DNA of 64,000 nucleotides from Brienomyrus brachyistius (GCF_023856365.1 NC_064540.1:14285191-14349190); one strand, 5' to 3'; numbered from the stretch's first letter, positions 12,770 through 24,237 are shown. Numbers and translations: made by a program. Notes: generated from the sequence alone by a model not told the origin.

Positions 12770-13353
12770 GGATAATAACAGGAGACAGGAAGCAGCGAGT
12801 AGTCATTAGAGGCACAGTGTCACAGTGGGCCTGCGTTCATAGTGGGGTGCCACAGGGTTCAATTTTAGGACCACTATTGTTCTTAATTTACATGAATGAT
12901 ATTGACACCAATACATTCAGTAAACTGGTTAAATTTGCGGACGATGCCAAGGTGGGTGATGTCGCAGATACTGATCTAGCAGCACAGAGACTACAATGGG
13001 ATCTTGATTAATTAGCGATTGCGGTGATACCTGCAGATGAAATTTGTAATTAGAAAAATGTAAAGTAATCCATGCAGGGAGCAGAAATATAAAATACAAA
13101 TATTTTATGGGTTCCACTGAAATAAAGGTAGCTGATTATGAGAAAGACCTCGGTGTGAATGTTGATGCTTCCATGTCCCACTCTTACCAGTGTGGGGAAG
13201 CAATAGAAAAGGCCAATAGGATGTTGGGTTACATCTCTACGTGTGTGGAGTTTAAGTCAAGGGAGGTGATGCTACGATTATATAATTCCTTGGTAAGACC
13301 CCACCTAGCATATTGCGGTGGCTGGCAGTGTGGTAGAGACATCTATCTACATA
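12770..13353 (+). pseudogene. non-LTR retrotransposon reverse transcriptase fragment (CR1/L2/Jockey-type)
   Basis: This is a decayed piece of a LINE ORF2-type protein, the polymerase that copies element RNA into DNA at a genomic nick. In frame from about 12781 it reads GDRKQRVVIRG, then the RT signature GVPQGSILGPLLF (about 12844-12882), LIYMNDID, and the catalytic-box region FADDAKVG, with the FADD motif where polymerases of this type carry their two aspartates. The frame stops at about 13009. Homology resumes in another frame from about 13055 (KCKVIHAG) through EKDLGVNVDASMS, ANRMLGYIST, FKSREVMLRLYNSLVRPHLA (about 13250-13308) and a weaker RDIYL. The endonuclease domain and element 3' end are absent. 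A frameshift plus stops make it inactive. Clade assignment is from remembered family motifs. A 19-bp array begins just after the last recognisable codon. Confidence 0.88.
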
Positions 13354-13361
13354 GGGCTGGT

Positions 13362-13586
13362 CACGTTAAGGAGAGCCTGCCACGTTAAGATGATCCGTCC
13401 ACATTAAGGAGAGCAGGCCTCGTTAAGGAGGGTTGGCCACATTAAGGTGACCCAGCCACGTTAAGGAGTGCCGGCCACGTTAACGAAAGCAGGCCACGTT
13501 AAGGACGGCCTGCCACGTTAAGGACGGCTTGCCACGTTAAGGACAGCCTGCCACGTTAAGGAGAGCCGGCCATGTTAAGGACAGGA
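13362..13586. repeat. 19-bp minisatellite, 12 copies
   Basis: The unit is close to cacgttaaggacggcctgc. From the first CACG at 13362 to the last at 13571 is 209 bp, exactly 11 steps of 19, so there are no indels. Substitutions are concentrated in the second half of the unit. The array directly follows the broken reverse transcriptase. Confidence 0.95.
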
Positions 13587-14681
13587 CTTTGCTGGCTGAA
13601 TTCCCCGTGCTGCATCATTTCCCTTCCGTGCCCCTAGCCTGCCTGGATGGGGCGGGATTCTGAGGGGCGTTTATCGTGACCAACGTTTTTCTGTTCCGAT
13701 GATGGAGCTGGTCATGAGCACCTTCCAGGTTTGTGTGACCGAGGTCCCAAAACACAAGTGCGCGTCTAATGGATCCACTGACCCAAACGTTGCCTTGTAA
13801 CCAGACGTTTTGAGTGTATGTGTCACACAGCCAGTCCTACAGCACATGGCCAAGTGGTCTGTGTATTTGGGAGGGTCTGTTTTCAATCCACAAGGTCTGT
13901 TTGACTATGCAGAGAATTTCACTATGAAGCTGCCCATAGTGGCCTCGCCTCTCTCTCTACACATCTGCCCTCAGAGCCATGGTAATTGTGCAATTTAGCA
14001 TGTGGTCAGTAGCCTGCCCCATAATGGAATATGACTTGTGCAGCTTGAGTAATCTCTCTGACCCAGGGCGGGCTTCAGCAGAGTGATGTCTGTCACATTA
14101 AGTGCAGGGGTCACATTGACGCCGGCATCGTTGTACATTCAGGAGGGCTTGCAGCTCATGTCACTCACCGCCAGGGGGTGCTGGCACCGGGTCTAGTCAT
14201 CATTTTGTCATCATGCGCTTGCAGAGAGGAGTTGGGTTTTTAGAGGAAAACCTGTCCTGGTTTTAGGCTCATAACCATTTCTTGGTTCTTTCTTTCACTG
14301 GCAGCAGTCGGAAGGGATTTTGGGGAAGGGACAAGTAATGGAGAATGGAGTGAGGAATGGCTTGTAAATGTGGAATGTAAATAGCCCCTTGCTCTCCAGT
14401 GCCCAGTGATGCAGTTGTTCCCCAGTGTTAAATACAGTGTTAGGCACAGAGACCTTGGGCTGTGTTGGTATTCAGCAGAAAGTAGAGAATTGTGCAGCGA
14501 AGGGGGAATGGAAAGGAGGAAAGTGTTTACAGTTTGGTGCCTCGCCAACAGGCCCAGGGAGCTGAGGTGCTACAGCGATGGCCCTTTGAATGTCTGAGTC
14601 TTTGCACTAATGGCCCTTGTGCTGTCACTAGTACTGGACCTGCCAGCGCTGTCATCACCGTGTGTTGAGTGCGGCTACTCT
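13587..14681. other. unique DNA, no gene recognised
   Basis: Short frames only. A CTCF-like word (ccgccagggggtgct) lies at 14168-14182 but has two departures from consensus. Confidence 0.55.
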
Positions 14682-14749
14682 GCTTCGTCCCCTAGATGCA
14701 GCCGCTGACGCTTTAGCTTCGTCCCTTAGATGCAGCCGCTAACGCTTTA
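14682..14749. repeat. 34-bp tandem duplication
   Basis: Two copies, starting at 14682 and 14716, of a unit beginning gcttcgtcccctagatgcag. The copies differ at about two positions, so the duplication is fairly recent or conserved. Confidence 0.9.
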
Positions 14750-14821
14750 GCCTGAGCCGTCGACACGATGCCAGCGTCCTTCTATCTCCAGCCACATCCT
14801 TTGCAATACCCACAGCTGGCC

Positions 14822-14935
14822 TCAGGGTGGCGTTGTTGCCTCCTCAGTTCCAGGTTCAAATCTGAACGCTGCTTTCTCTAAATGCGTTCACTTGTCTTCC
14901 CCCACAGCCACGTAAGTTTGTACGCTAGTCGCAAA
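14822..14935 (+). mobile_element. tRNA-derived SINE fragment (head region)
   Basis: The stretch 'ggtggcgttgttgcctcctc' followed by 'ccaggttcaaatctgaac' matches the remembered head of a fish SINE: an A-box-like region, then a B-box (ggttcaaatc). The following 'cttcccccacag' resembles the body. The 5' end and 3' tail are not recognisable. Same family as the fragments near 33.9, 45.3 and 52.0 kb. Confidence 0.55.
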
Positions 14936-15789
14936 TGAGGGTTTCTGTTTTGTGGGGCTCCCACATTACTGGAACCTTTCTGGATCAGTGCGGCTTCCTT
15001 TTCATCACTGGTTACGGAGAAGTGAATGGATGGTTGAACAGATGCTGTCGTCAGAGTCACACACTGTCACAGCGACTTAAACTTTCTCTAAGATTAGCTG
15101 TTTAAATAATAGATCTGAAATGGAGATGTTGCCAGAACATTGGACTGCTGGACCAGAAGTAATCTGTGCTGCTTTCCATTGGTGTGGAACCTTTGATTGC
15201 TGATGCGCTGATGAATTTTCTTTGGGGCACATTTCAGTTAATGCAGGTGTAGATGCAAATAGGATGTGGGAATTACCCGCTCTTGTGCATCTTCTTTTTT
15301 TGATTTTTTTTAAATGCCTAATTAGAGATGTCAGGCAGCAGTTCAAGGTTTAAGTGTGTTTAACTTAACCTACTTCATCTTCTGACTCTGACTTCAATAA
15401 GCAAAAGCTTGGGTGGGAAAAACCACGTAGAAATAAACAGCTCTCGTTGTCATATCGATGGCAGCCCATCTGCGATGCTGACAATGAGGCTGGAATGGGA
15501 CCTGCGAGCATTTATGGGGGGGCGTGGTTGATTGCCTGATGCATAAATACTCTTCAACCTCTCGTGCCAAGTCGGGGGCGAGGGGCTTTACAGCTGTGTG
15601 TGTCTACAGTTTCATTCCGGCACTCGATTATAAAGCAGCAAATGGATTAGTGAGAGACACATTCTGAAACTGATTAAAGTTTATTTAAAGCAGTAATATT
15701 ACCACACTGTAAGGCTTGTGGGAGGGGCCGTGTGCATAATATTTCTCATGAAGTCAGGATTTATTTCTCATGCTCACCCTCAGCGCATA
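14936..15789. other. unique DNA, no gene recognised
   Basis: No coding signal. There is a T-rich tract near 15292-15312. Confidence 0.55.
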
Positions 15790-16039
15790 TTTGTGTGTGT
15801 GCGTGCATAAGCGTGTGTCTGTATGTGTGTGTGTGCGCGCGCATATAAGCGTGTGTCTGTGTGTGTGTGTGTGCGCGCGCGCGTACAAGCATGTGCGTGT
15901 GTCTGTATGTATGTGTGTGTGTGTGTGCGCATACAAGCGTGTGCGTGTGTCTGTATGTGTGTGTGTGTGCGCGCGTACAAGCATGTGCGTGTGTCTGTAT
16001 GTGTGTGTGTGCGTGCGAGTACAAGCGTGTGCGTGTGTC

Positions 16040-16077
<38 letters not shown>

Positions 16078-16155
16078 CGCGTACAAGCGTGTGCGTGTGT
16101 CTGTATGTGTCTGTATGTGTGTGTGTGCGCGCGCGTACAAGCGTGTGCTTGTGTC

Positions 16156-16192
<37 letters not shown>
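15790..16192. repeat. TG/CG-rich composite microsatellite-minisatellite
   Basis: Repeated blocks of the type gtgtgtctgtatgtgtg, then a GT/GC run, then tacaagcgtgtgc, with variable block length because the GT run changes size. Alternating purine-pyrimidine runs (for example 15824-15846 and 15856-15884) have Z-DNA potential. Cys/Val-rich frames on plus and Thr/His-rich frames on minus up to 199 codons are artefacts of the repeat. Confidence 0.95.
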
Positions 16193-16369
16193 AGGTGCGT
16201 CCCTGCGCACCACTAGACAGTAACTGTGATTATGGCAAGGAGCGCTGCTCTCAGAGGGTGCAACTTGACGGGCGCGGGCCAGGCTTTCAGGGATGCCGGC
16301 GATGCAGACAGCCGCATGGAACATGCTCCGGGGAAGAGCCCGGCCTGCAGGAGCTGGCATCCAGTGAGT

Positions 16370-19300
16370 CGGAGCTAGCTTACCCGTGACTGCGCAGCTT
16401 CACAGAGCTCAAAACAAAGGGTCCCGGCGGAGACCCGGCTGTTTATGCTAACGGGGCTGTGCCGAGGGGCCTTTTCCTGAGGAGGGCACTTCCATTTTGG
16501 GGGTTGACAGGTGGGGCGAGTCGTACTTGAAGTGGTTGACATACAGCCCAGGAAAACAGGGTCCGGCTTGCTGAGTTAATGAATCGCAGAGCAGTCTGCC
16601 GTTTGCAGCCCCCGCTGGCCGCTCTCCTGGAATAATGAGATGTTCCCAGCCTTGGAGATGAAGGGGTTCAGCAGAGCCGCCCAAACTGGAAACACGTCTT
16701 CATTGTTCCTTCATTCTCCATGAGGACAGTAATGACTTCTGCGTGTGTGATCTGGCCTCAGCAGCACAGGCCTTCTCTGGCAAACATCTCGCGCGGAAAG
16801 ACAGCAGCAGGCCTCAGAAGGGGGGGGGGGGGGGTTTCTGGCAGCAAACATGCTCTGATGCGGACTTATGTGGGTAATAAATGATGGGAGAGATTCAGAT
16901 TATGGGAGATCAGTAGGTTGCTTGGAGATACCTTTGATGGGATGGCTTTAGGTAGGAGAGCGCGTGGGAACGATGACTCCAGGTGTGGGAGGAGAGGTGG
17001 GAGCCTGTATCTGGGTGGCAGGGGGGAGACGACCCTGACAGGATGCTAGAGGGAGATGGTTCTGTGCTGAAGAGCTGATGGCATTCGACATAATGAGGGA
17101 CAAGGGCAGGACATCTGCATCGTTCGTCAGGTGTTGACATTCAGTGTGATTTCCTCGGGAAGGGAACAGTACGTGGTCTTATTAATTACACTTGAAATAT
17201 TAAAAAGGCTCCATCATGCATGAAATATTAATTCTTTTCACCGAGATCATTTCAGCTAAATGTTTCCAAGTGTTGTCATACATCATCCGTGGGGTGGCGT
17301 GAAAAAAAGATTACAGTCCTGTATACAACTCCCGGAGACACAGTAATAATACCTCGTGAGCGTCCATCTTTGGTGAATTTTCTAGAAGTGTTTTTAGATT
17401 ACACAATTTTGTTGGCCGTCGCTGCCGCTGTTTGTTATCTCAGAGCAAGACAAATATAAATCAACCGATTTCATCGGAAAGTGTAGAATCAATGTAGTTT
17501 TACTACTGGAGACAGTCTAGAAAGCATTTTTTAAAATTTTACTGAATTTTTTTTTGGCTCGTTCTTTGTATGACCTGTTTCGCTGACCATTAGTAAATTA
17601 TTGTTTTGTCCCAGAAATTGAAAGGTTTGTTAAATCATTGCGGCTTCGAGATTTGTTAGAATCTTGATGGTTCATCTCGGCCATTTTGGATTTCACATGA
17701 CAAAAGGGTCTTTATATGAGGTCATTGACAGTAATATTTATATGACAGGAGAGGGTGTCAGCCATTTGCCATGACTGAGCAGGAGTGCACATCTATGCTC
17801 CTTGCTAACCACTCAGTGCCGTTTTTATCCAGTATGATGTCTTACATTGTGTCCTCCGATGCGTGTTTTGTATATTGGTTCCAAATCCCAGATTTTTGTG
17901 TGTAGAGGGTGCCTGTTTTAAATGGCGCTGACGTCCATTTAAGTTTGTGTGCATTGGTAGGTGAACTGATACAATGGGGGGGGGGGGACTTCGGAATTAA
18001 GTGTGAATCCTGTAGGACATTTTCCTCCCAATCTCCAGCTGAATATACACTGCCGCCTTTTACGCATTCGTCTTGTGAAATAAACAGCATCTATTATGCA
18101 GCATTGCGGATGAGGTTAAGCGTTCTCGTGTGAAAGCCGCCTTTCCTGCCGTCCACACAGACAATAACTGGGCAGAATCCAGAGCTGCCCGTACGATTAA
18201 TCGGAAGAACCCTGTCCCACAGCACAGGAGTCTGTCCAAACTGAACATACGTGTACATGGGTACAAATGATTGAAATATACAAGAGGCACTGAAAGATTC
18301 GATTTTTAATTTAGAATTGGAATTACACCCCCACCCCCCTAAAACCTGGCTCTTCCCCTTCGCTTGGCAGGAGTGACACCAGAATTCCCAGTTCTGTGTC
18401 TCATCCCGGCCAAGAACTGAGTGCGAGCGGAACCCAGCTGCTTGTTCGGTTTGGACCTTATTACCTCCGATTGACTGATATTCTCCTGAAGATTCTCCCA
18501 ATGAGACTCACCTATTTAATGCCTAAGTCATTCTGGGCTGAAAAGAGGCTAGATGAGCCGAGAATGGGGTGCAGCTCGTCATGTAAGAATGAAATTGGTG
18601 CCGCACTGGAGGTGGGGGCCACTCCGAGCGGTGAGATCTGTGCTTTACGGGAGCTTTTCCAAGGCCCACTGAAACATGGCTGAAGTATTGTGCAGTTCCT
18701 GCCAAAAACCAGCTTTACGTGGCTGTATACATCTGTTAGTTTGTAGGGAGCAGTTACAGAACATCTGGATGATGGAGCCGCTGTGGGGCATCTCGCTGTC
18801 GACGGTGCAGAGTTCAGGCGTCTGACGTGCATTTGCAGCTGTACGTGCTGGTCCTTGTGCACTGGAGACGGCAGTGGCCCCCGTCGGGCGATTACACCAG
18901 ATCCCACTGATGTGATGCTGCCATATCAGTGAATAAACAAACGAGTCAGTTCGGAGTTAGCTTTTTCTAAAGCTTCTCCATTGTATATGCTGCAGGTTGG
19001 GTTTTCTATAGAATGCCCGGGTGTTTACTTAAGCGGCGATCTTCATTTCAAAGAGAACAGCCCTCGTGCCTTCGTTTGCTCGGAAAGGAGCTCTGCTTTC
19101 ACGAGGCTTCAGTCCACTCTCTCCGAGAGCCCTCTGAGCGGCTAGCGAGTGGCCAAAGGCGTTCAAATTAAATGAACTGTAAGTTTCCTGAAGGAGCGCC
19201 GTTCGTTGCTACCCTTGAGTAACACACTTGACCCAAATTGCTCCAGTAAAAATATCAGGCCACACAAAGGTGTAAGTCAGTTTAGGTTAACGCATCAGTT

Positions 19301-19394
19301 ACGCTACGAAAGTAATTATAAAAATTAAACAGGGGGCCTGTTCCACCAGGCCTGCTGCTTGGTAGCTTCCAATGGGAGCCCAAATATGAGTCAA
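16370..19394. other. unique DNA, no gene recognised
   Basis: Includes poly-G runs near 16818-16834 and 17977-17989. About 17150-17290 contains repeated TGAAATATTA words and TAATTA cores and looks like a conserved non-coding element. The longest frame (131 codons, minus, 18907-18512) matches no family I know. Confidence 0.5.
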
Positions 19395-19649
19395 TGCAGA
19401 AATGGCCGGGAGGGGGCGCTGGCGTTTAGTGAGAGGTGGCCAAAGGTTCATGTCGAAACGGCACCCTTGCATTCTTACCCACCGTGGCCTGGGAAATGTT
19501 GGTCACGCACAGAGCGCCACCCACATGCTCCAGGAGGGGGCGCTGGCATTTAATGAGAGCAGGCCAAAGGCTCATGTTGACACTGCGCCCTTGCGTTCCT
19601 ACCCGGTGTGGCCTGGGAGGCCCTGGTTACGCTCAGAGCGCCATGGGAG
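19395..19649. repeat. 124-bp tandem duplication carrying CTCF-like motifs
   Basis: Two diverged copies offset by 124 bp share gagggggcgctggc (19410 and 19534), ggccaaagg.tcatg, cccttgc.ttc.taccc and gtggcctggga. Each contains a CTCF-like word on the plus strand: 19406-19420 (ccgggagggggcgct) and 19530-19544 (ccaggagggggcgct). The second differs from the consensus CCASYAGRKGGCRSY at one base. Binding is not shown by sequence alone. Confidence 0.75.
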
Positions 19650-22002
19650 CCTGGCGGTAAACGCTACTGCTGTCTCTGGCTCTTGCATGCCCGCTGGAGC
19701 CTCTCCCATCCTGTGCGGAGTTAATTAGGACCATTTATTTTTCTGCTGAATAGCAGGTCGGATGGGGACTACTCAAGCAGCGGCATCAAGATTAGTCATC
19801 GGCGACGCCGTCCAATGATCAGGCCACTCATTTCTTAAATGCAGCTGCGAGTGGTCGTTTGCGGCCTGCGCCGCCTCCCGAGCCTTTCCGTGCCAGCGGC
19901 GCTGCATGCCAAGCTGCAGCTGAGGCTAATCGCTGCACGTCAAGGAGGGCGAGCGGCGAGGACTCATTTCGGACTCATAATGGCTGCCTTAAAACATAGA
20001 GCCCGTTTCTGAAGTCTTGGGAGAGGAGTGAAAATAACAGGAAAGTAGCAGGTCTCTGAAAGGCTGATCGTTTCTGGCAGGGAGATCGGATGCTAGGGAA
20101 GTAGGAATAAAAATGGGCATGAAGAGGAGAGTTTAAAAGGAGGGTTTGCGGAAGTGCCGAGTCTGACACCATTTTACTTGGGCTTTTACGGACGGTGCCA
20201 GAAAGCAGAACTTGGACAGGTTTCTATATTCTGTGATGTGGAGATGCTCCAATAAATCATGGATCAAGAGGTCACATGGAATTATCATGATACTTGTTAA
20301 TGTTTATGGGCTGTGTTGGCTATGAGCTGCTTTGGCTTTGAGTTGAGATCCTAGGCCTCTTTCCCTTATGGCATGATTATGGCCACGTAAACACACCTTC
20401 TGGAAGCTTTTGGTGGAGGTTAGGGTTGGGCCACTTCCTGGTACTGGCATGAGCCCGGACACCTGGTTGTTTCCCAGCCATGTCCTCCACACATACTAAT
20501 GCCGAGTCACCATACTCCATACTCAGTACCCAAAGTCCCTCTTAGGCAGACGGCTTTGACTGAGTTTGTTCCTTGAAACTTAGAGGAGTTCTTGTCTCAC
20601 CTGCCCGGTTTCAATCTTGAATTCACCGCCGCTCTCAGCTTGCAGGACGAGTCTGATTGCCACAGGTTCGCAGGTAATGCCAATGCCTCCCTGAGTGCCA
20701 GCGTTCCTCCGTTCGAAGCTAACCTTCGATTCCTCCTCGGGCCATGACACTATTGTTTGCTCACCGGACCCCGGCGGACTCCGCAAACACCAAGCCGGTA
20801 ATTATTACAAATGAACCTTTCACTTGGTGCACATTGACGCGGGATTCATCTTGGTTATCATTTAATGATGGGATCAGCAGTTTACGCCCCCTGAGCGGCT
20901 CATCTGTCACTGTCGAAGGTGAGATTCGAGAATGATGCGGCAATATGGCTGCCAGCCACAACCCGCCGCTCAGGTTGGCCACGGAGCAGAATGGCCTTTT
21001 AATTCCGCGTGATGTATTAGACCCGCGAGAACCAATTTTGGTGCAGAATTGAGCTCTAAATCATCTTATCAATTCCTGCTACCACGATTTATGGCACTTC
21101 CAAAAAAGTAAATATATTAAGAATGTAAATAAATTAGTAACTTATGATTGCTAAACTAATACTGTATTGATGTATGTTTTTTCAGACTGATGGATGATAT
21201 CCTCACAGAGGCCTCTGTGCCTTTCATGTGCCTTTGAAGGACCTTCTGTCCTGGAAATTGCAGCGGTGCATCCTGCCGAACTCCACTATGCTCATTCGCT
21301 AATTCCGGACTGGCCACGTGGAAATGACCAGAAGTTCCCCTGTTAAAATCGGACAATAAAAATAAGGATGAAAATGCGCAACTTCTCATATGAAATTGCA
21401 GGCTTCTTCCCTGGGTGCCCTCTCTCTCGCTTCCTCAGAATGTCTGCGCTGTCACACTTGGGCTAAAGGGGCCCGAGCAGAGTATCTGATGGGGAATCTG
21501 TGGGGCCCCCTCCGTGCCACGTGGGGGCCCCTCCGTGCCGCGTGGGGGTCCCTCTGCACTGTAAGATGGGGGCCTGTGGACAGCGATACGGCATTGGCAG
21601 ATTTGCATGCTGAACAAGCAGACTGTGTCAGATCCTGGCTTCAGATGTGCCTTGTCCCCCTGGCAGCCCGAGATGTCACTGTCAGCCAGGGAAAGCAGGG
21701 TGGCCCTCGACTGCATGATGGCTGGGTGCAGGCCAGCTGCGCGCCGGGCTGCCGTGTGGGAGATGTCTAAATTAAGGCGGCTGGCGAGGCCCAAGCTAAT
21801 TACCTGTTTAACTTGTTTTCATTGGATGGGTTGCTGCCACTCTGGGCGTTTGGCACTGTCTTCTGGCAACTTGGAAAGGAGTCTGCCGTAATTCAACAGC
21901 CATGATGGCGTTGAGACCTTCGGTGTTGGGGTGCACGGATGGATGGACATTTTCAACTGAATTAAATGTTTGGGAACTCTCCTGTTGGATCAGAGCGATC
22001 TG
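19650..22002. other. unique DNA, no gene recognised; CpG-rich patch and GC-rich triplication
   Basis: About 19840-19970 is locally CpG-rich. About 21503-21550 holds three short GC-rich copies of cgtgggggcccctccgtgc type. A minus-strand open stretch at 20786-20580 containing a consensus donor is discussed in the findings. Nothing is assignable to a gene. Confidence 0.5.
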
Positions 22003-22745
22003 GAATAGGGTGCGGGACTGAACCCTGTCATCGTAGGCAGCCAGTGCAGAGGCTGCTCGGTGTCAGAGGAATAGGGTGCGGGACTCGACCCTGCAATCGT
22101 AGGCAGCCAGTGTAGAGGCTGCTCGGTGTCAGAGGAATAGGGTGCGGGACTCGGCCCTGCAATCGTAGGCAGCCAGTGCAGAGGCTGCTTGGTGTCAGAG
22201 GAATAGGGTGCGGGACTCGACCCTGCAATCGTAGGCAGCCAGTGCAGAGGCTGCTTGGTGTCAGAGGAATAGGGTGCGGGACTCGACCCTGTCATCGTAG
22301 GCAGCCAGTGTAGAGGCTGCTCGGTGTCAGGGGAATAGGGTGCGGGACTCGACCCTGCAATCGTAGGCAGCCAGTGCAGAGGCTGCTTGGTGTCAGAGGA
22401 ATAGGGTGCGGGACTCGACCCTGTCATCGTAGGCAGCCAGTGTAGAGGCTGCTCGGTGTCAGGGGAATAGGGTGCGGGACTCGACCCTGCAATAGTAGGC
22501 AGCCAGTGCAGAGGCTGCTTGGTGTCAGAGGAATAGGGTGCGGGACTCGACCCTGTCATCGTAGGCAGCCAGTGTAGAGGCTGCTCGGTGTCAGGGGAAT
22601 AGGGTGCGGGACTCGACCCTGCAATAGTAGGCAGCCAGTGCAGAGGCTGCTTGGTGTCAGAGGAATAGGGTGCGGGACTCGACCCTGCAATCGTAGGCAG
22701 CCAGTGTAGAGGCTGCTCGGTGTCAGGGGAATAGGGTGAGGGACC
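22003..22745. repeat. 66-bp minisatellite with 132-bp dimer structure
   Basis: The word gaatagggtg starts at 22003 and recurs every 66 bp to 22729, giving 11 full units and a partial one with no indels. Linked variants (gtcatcg, agtgtag, ctcgg, cagggg versus gcaat[c/a]g, agtgcag, cttgg, cagagg) alternate from about 22267 to 22662, making a 132-bp dimer repeated three times. Because 66 is a multiple of three, the minus strand reads as a 22-residue repeat (SSPAPYSSDTKQPLHWLPTI type) in a 279-codon frame. No start context, splice sites or family support a protein. Confidence 0.96.
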
Positions 22746-23339
22746 CCGACCTTGTTGACAGGAAATGAAGGAGAACCCAGTACTCACGCCAGATCTGATT
22801 AACTGCCTCGACCCCCCCCACCCCCCCACATTGTCCTTGACTGCATGGCGGTCCTTTCTCTCCTGTGTAATTAAGCTCTTAGGATGAGGAATCGCTTTCT
22901 TTTAATTAATCAATAGAGCTGTGATGTCTGCGGTTTACACAAAATAAATGTCTGTCTGTCTGTTTGTGTGGCTGTGTGGCTGTTTGGGGTCCATCTTGGA
23001 CCCACCCTCCATTCTGCTAAGCTGGAGGTGGGGAGCGCTTGCTCAGGCTCGATCCCACAATTTGATGAGCAGATGCTCCTGCTGTAATAATCACCTACTT
23101 CTTTATAAAGATCAGGATTATCTTCTGTATTTGTGTTGGGCCTCTGCATGGGGATCAAATTAACATAATCCCAGCGGGGTAATTGGAAGTGGGATTGGGT
23201 TCCATGCCTTCTGCCTTTACCCCGGTATGAACTCCAGGGAGCATGGCTCTCTGGTGACATGTAGCTCTCCAAATCAAAGGCCTCTTGCGATCTGTTAGCA
23301 GATGTTTTCATTCCCGGCAATTTGAATCCTTGTAAATGT
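22746..23339. other. unique DNA, no gene recognised
   Basis: A 153-codon minus frame (23371-22910) covers most of this stretch. It matches nothing I know and has no visible splice or promoter context. A short TCTG run lies at 22949-22965. Confidence 0.5.
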
Positions 23340-23575
23340 GCACTGTTAGCATATGTTAGCACTGTTAGCACATGTTAGCATTTAAAGTTTTGCTGGTTAA
23401 GGCAATTTGCATCTTTTGAAATAGGCAATGTGGCCTGTTAGCACATGGGAGCACTTTTAGCAAAAGTTAGTGCTTAAAGCTCTACTGGCTATGGCATTTT
23501 GCTTTCATCTAAATGGGCAATGTTAGCGCAAGTTAGCACTGTTAGCACAAATTAGCATTTAAAGCTCTCCTGGTT
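23340..23575. repeat. degenerate GTTAGCA-rich tandem repeat
   Basis: The word gttagca recurs many times, and the longer phrase 'ttagcatttaaag..ct.ctgg' or a variant appears three times (near 23375, 23465 and 23548), roughly 80-95 bp apart. Copies are well diverged. Confidence 0.7.
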
Positions 23576-23944
23576 ATGAGTTGCAGTGTAGTCTAGCCTT
23601 CACCAGCCCCACTGTTATCGGGCATAAATAAATATGCTGCCTGTGCTGTTGTGTGAGCGAGGGTGAGTGTGTGTGCCCTTAGGGGCAGCCCTGTGTATTT
23701 GTATGTACTGGCCTGTGAATGTTCACACCCGTGAGCACTTATCATTGCATGCTTGTACATGCATGCTTCACAGTGGGTTTTCTGTTGTCCTCACAAGGTC
23801 AGAGAAAAGAACATTTGCCTTTTTTTCTACATAAAGCTCCAACCTTCTATAGATTTTTTTCATTTTTTTTTTTTTTTAGTTTAGTTTTGTGAGAGTGGAT
23901 CTAGGAGGTATTGCATGCATTGGTGTCAGTGGTACATCTCTACG

Positions 23945-23972
23945 GTGTGTGTGTGTGTGTGTGTGTGTGTGT
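23945..23972. repeat. (GT)14 microsatellite
   Basis: Uninterrupted GT dinucleotides. The flanking DNA from 23576 to 24237 is otherwise unique with no gene recognised. Confidence 0.95.
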
Positions 23973-24237
23973 ATTCAGCAGGCCAGGGAGTGTCTCTCAT
24001 CTCTCCATATACAGAATGTCTGCAGTTGGGTCTCCAGTGAGCACCGGCTCTCGTAAGTATCTTCCGAAGGCCTTGCGGCCAATGTGATTCTCGGGAGTCG
24101 CTGACTGGGGCTGCTGGGGGTGTGGCTGACGTCGACTGATGGTTAAACCTGGAGCCGCGACCTGCACGACAGGCTCATCTAGGCAAGCAGGATCTATTTC
24201 AGCAGCATACCATGTTTGATTCTAAAGGATCTGTTTA

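Noticed and set aside
14822..14935. tRNA gene suggested by a B-box
   Set aside because: No cloverleaf can be folded, and the flanking words match a SINE. The same applies to the B-boxes near 25483 and 34010.
21990..22829. 279-codon minus-strand frame with 22-residue repeats as a secreted or structural protein
   Set aside because: The 66-bp period automatically preserves frame. There is no signal peptide, flanking domain or splice evidence.
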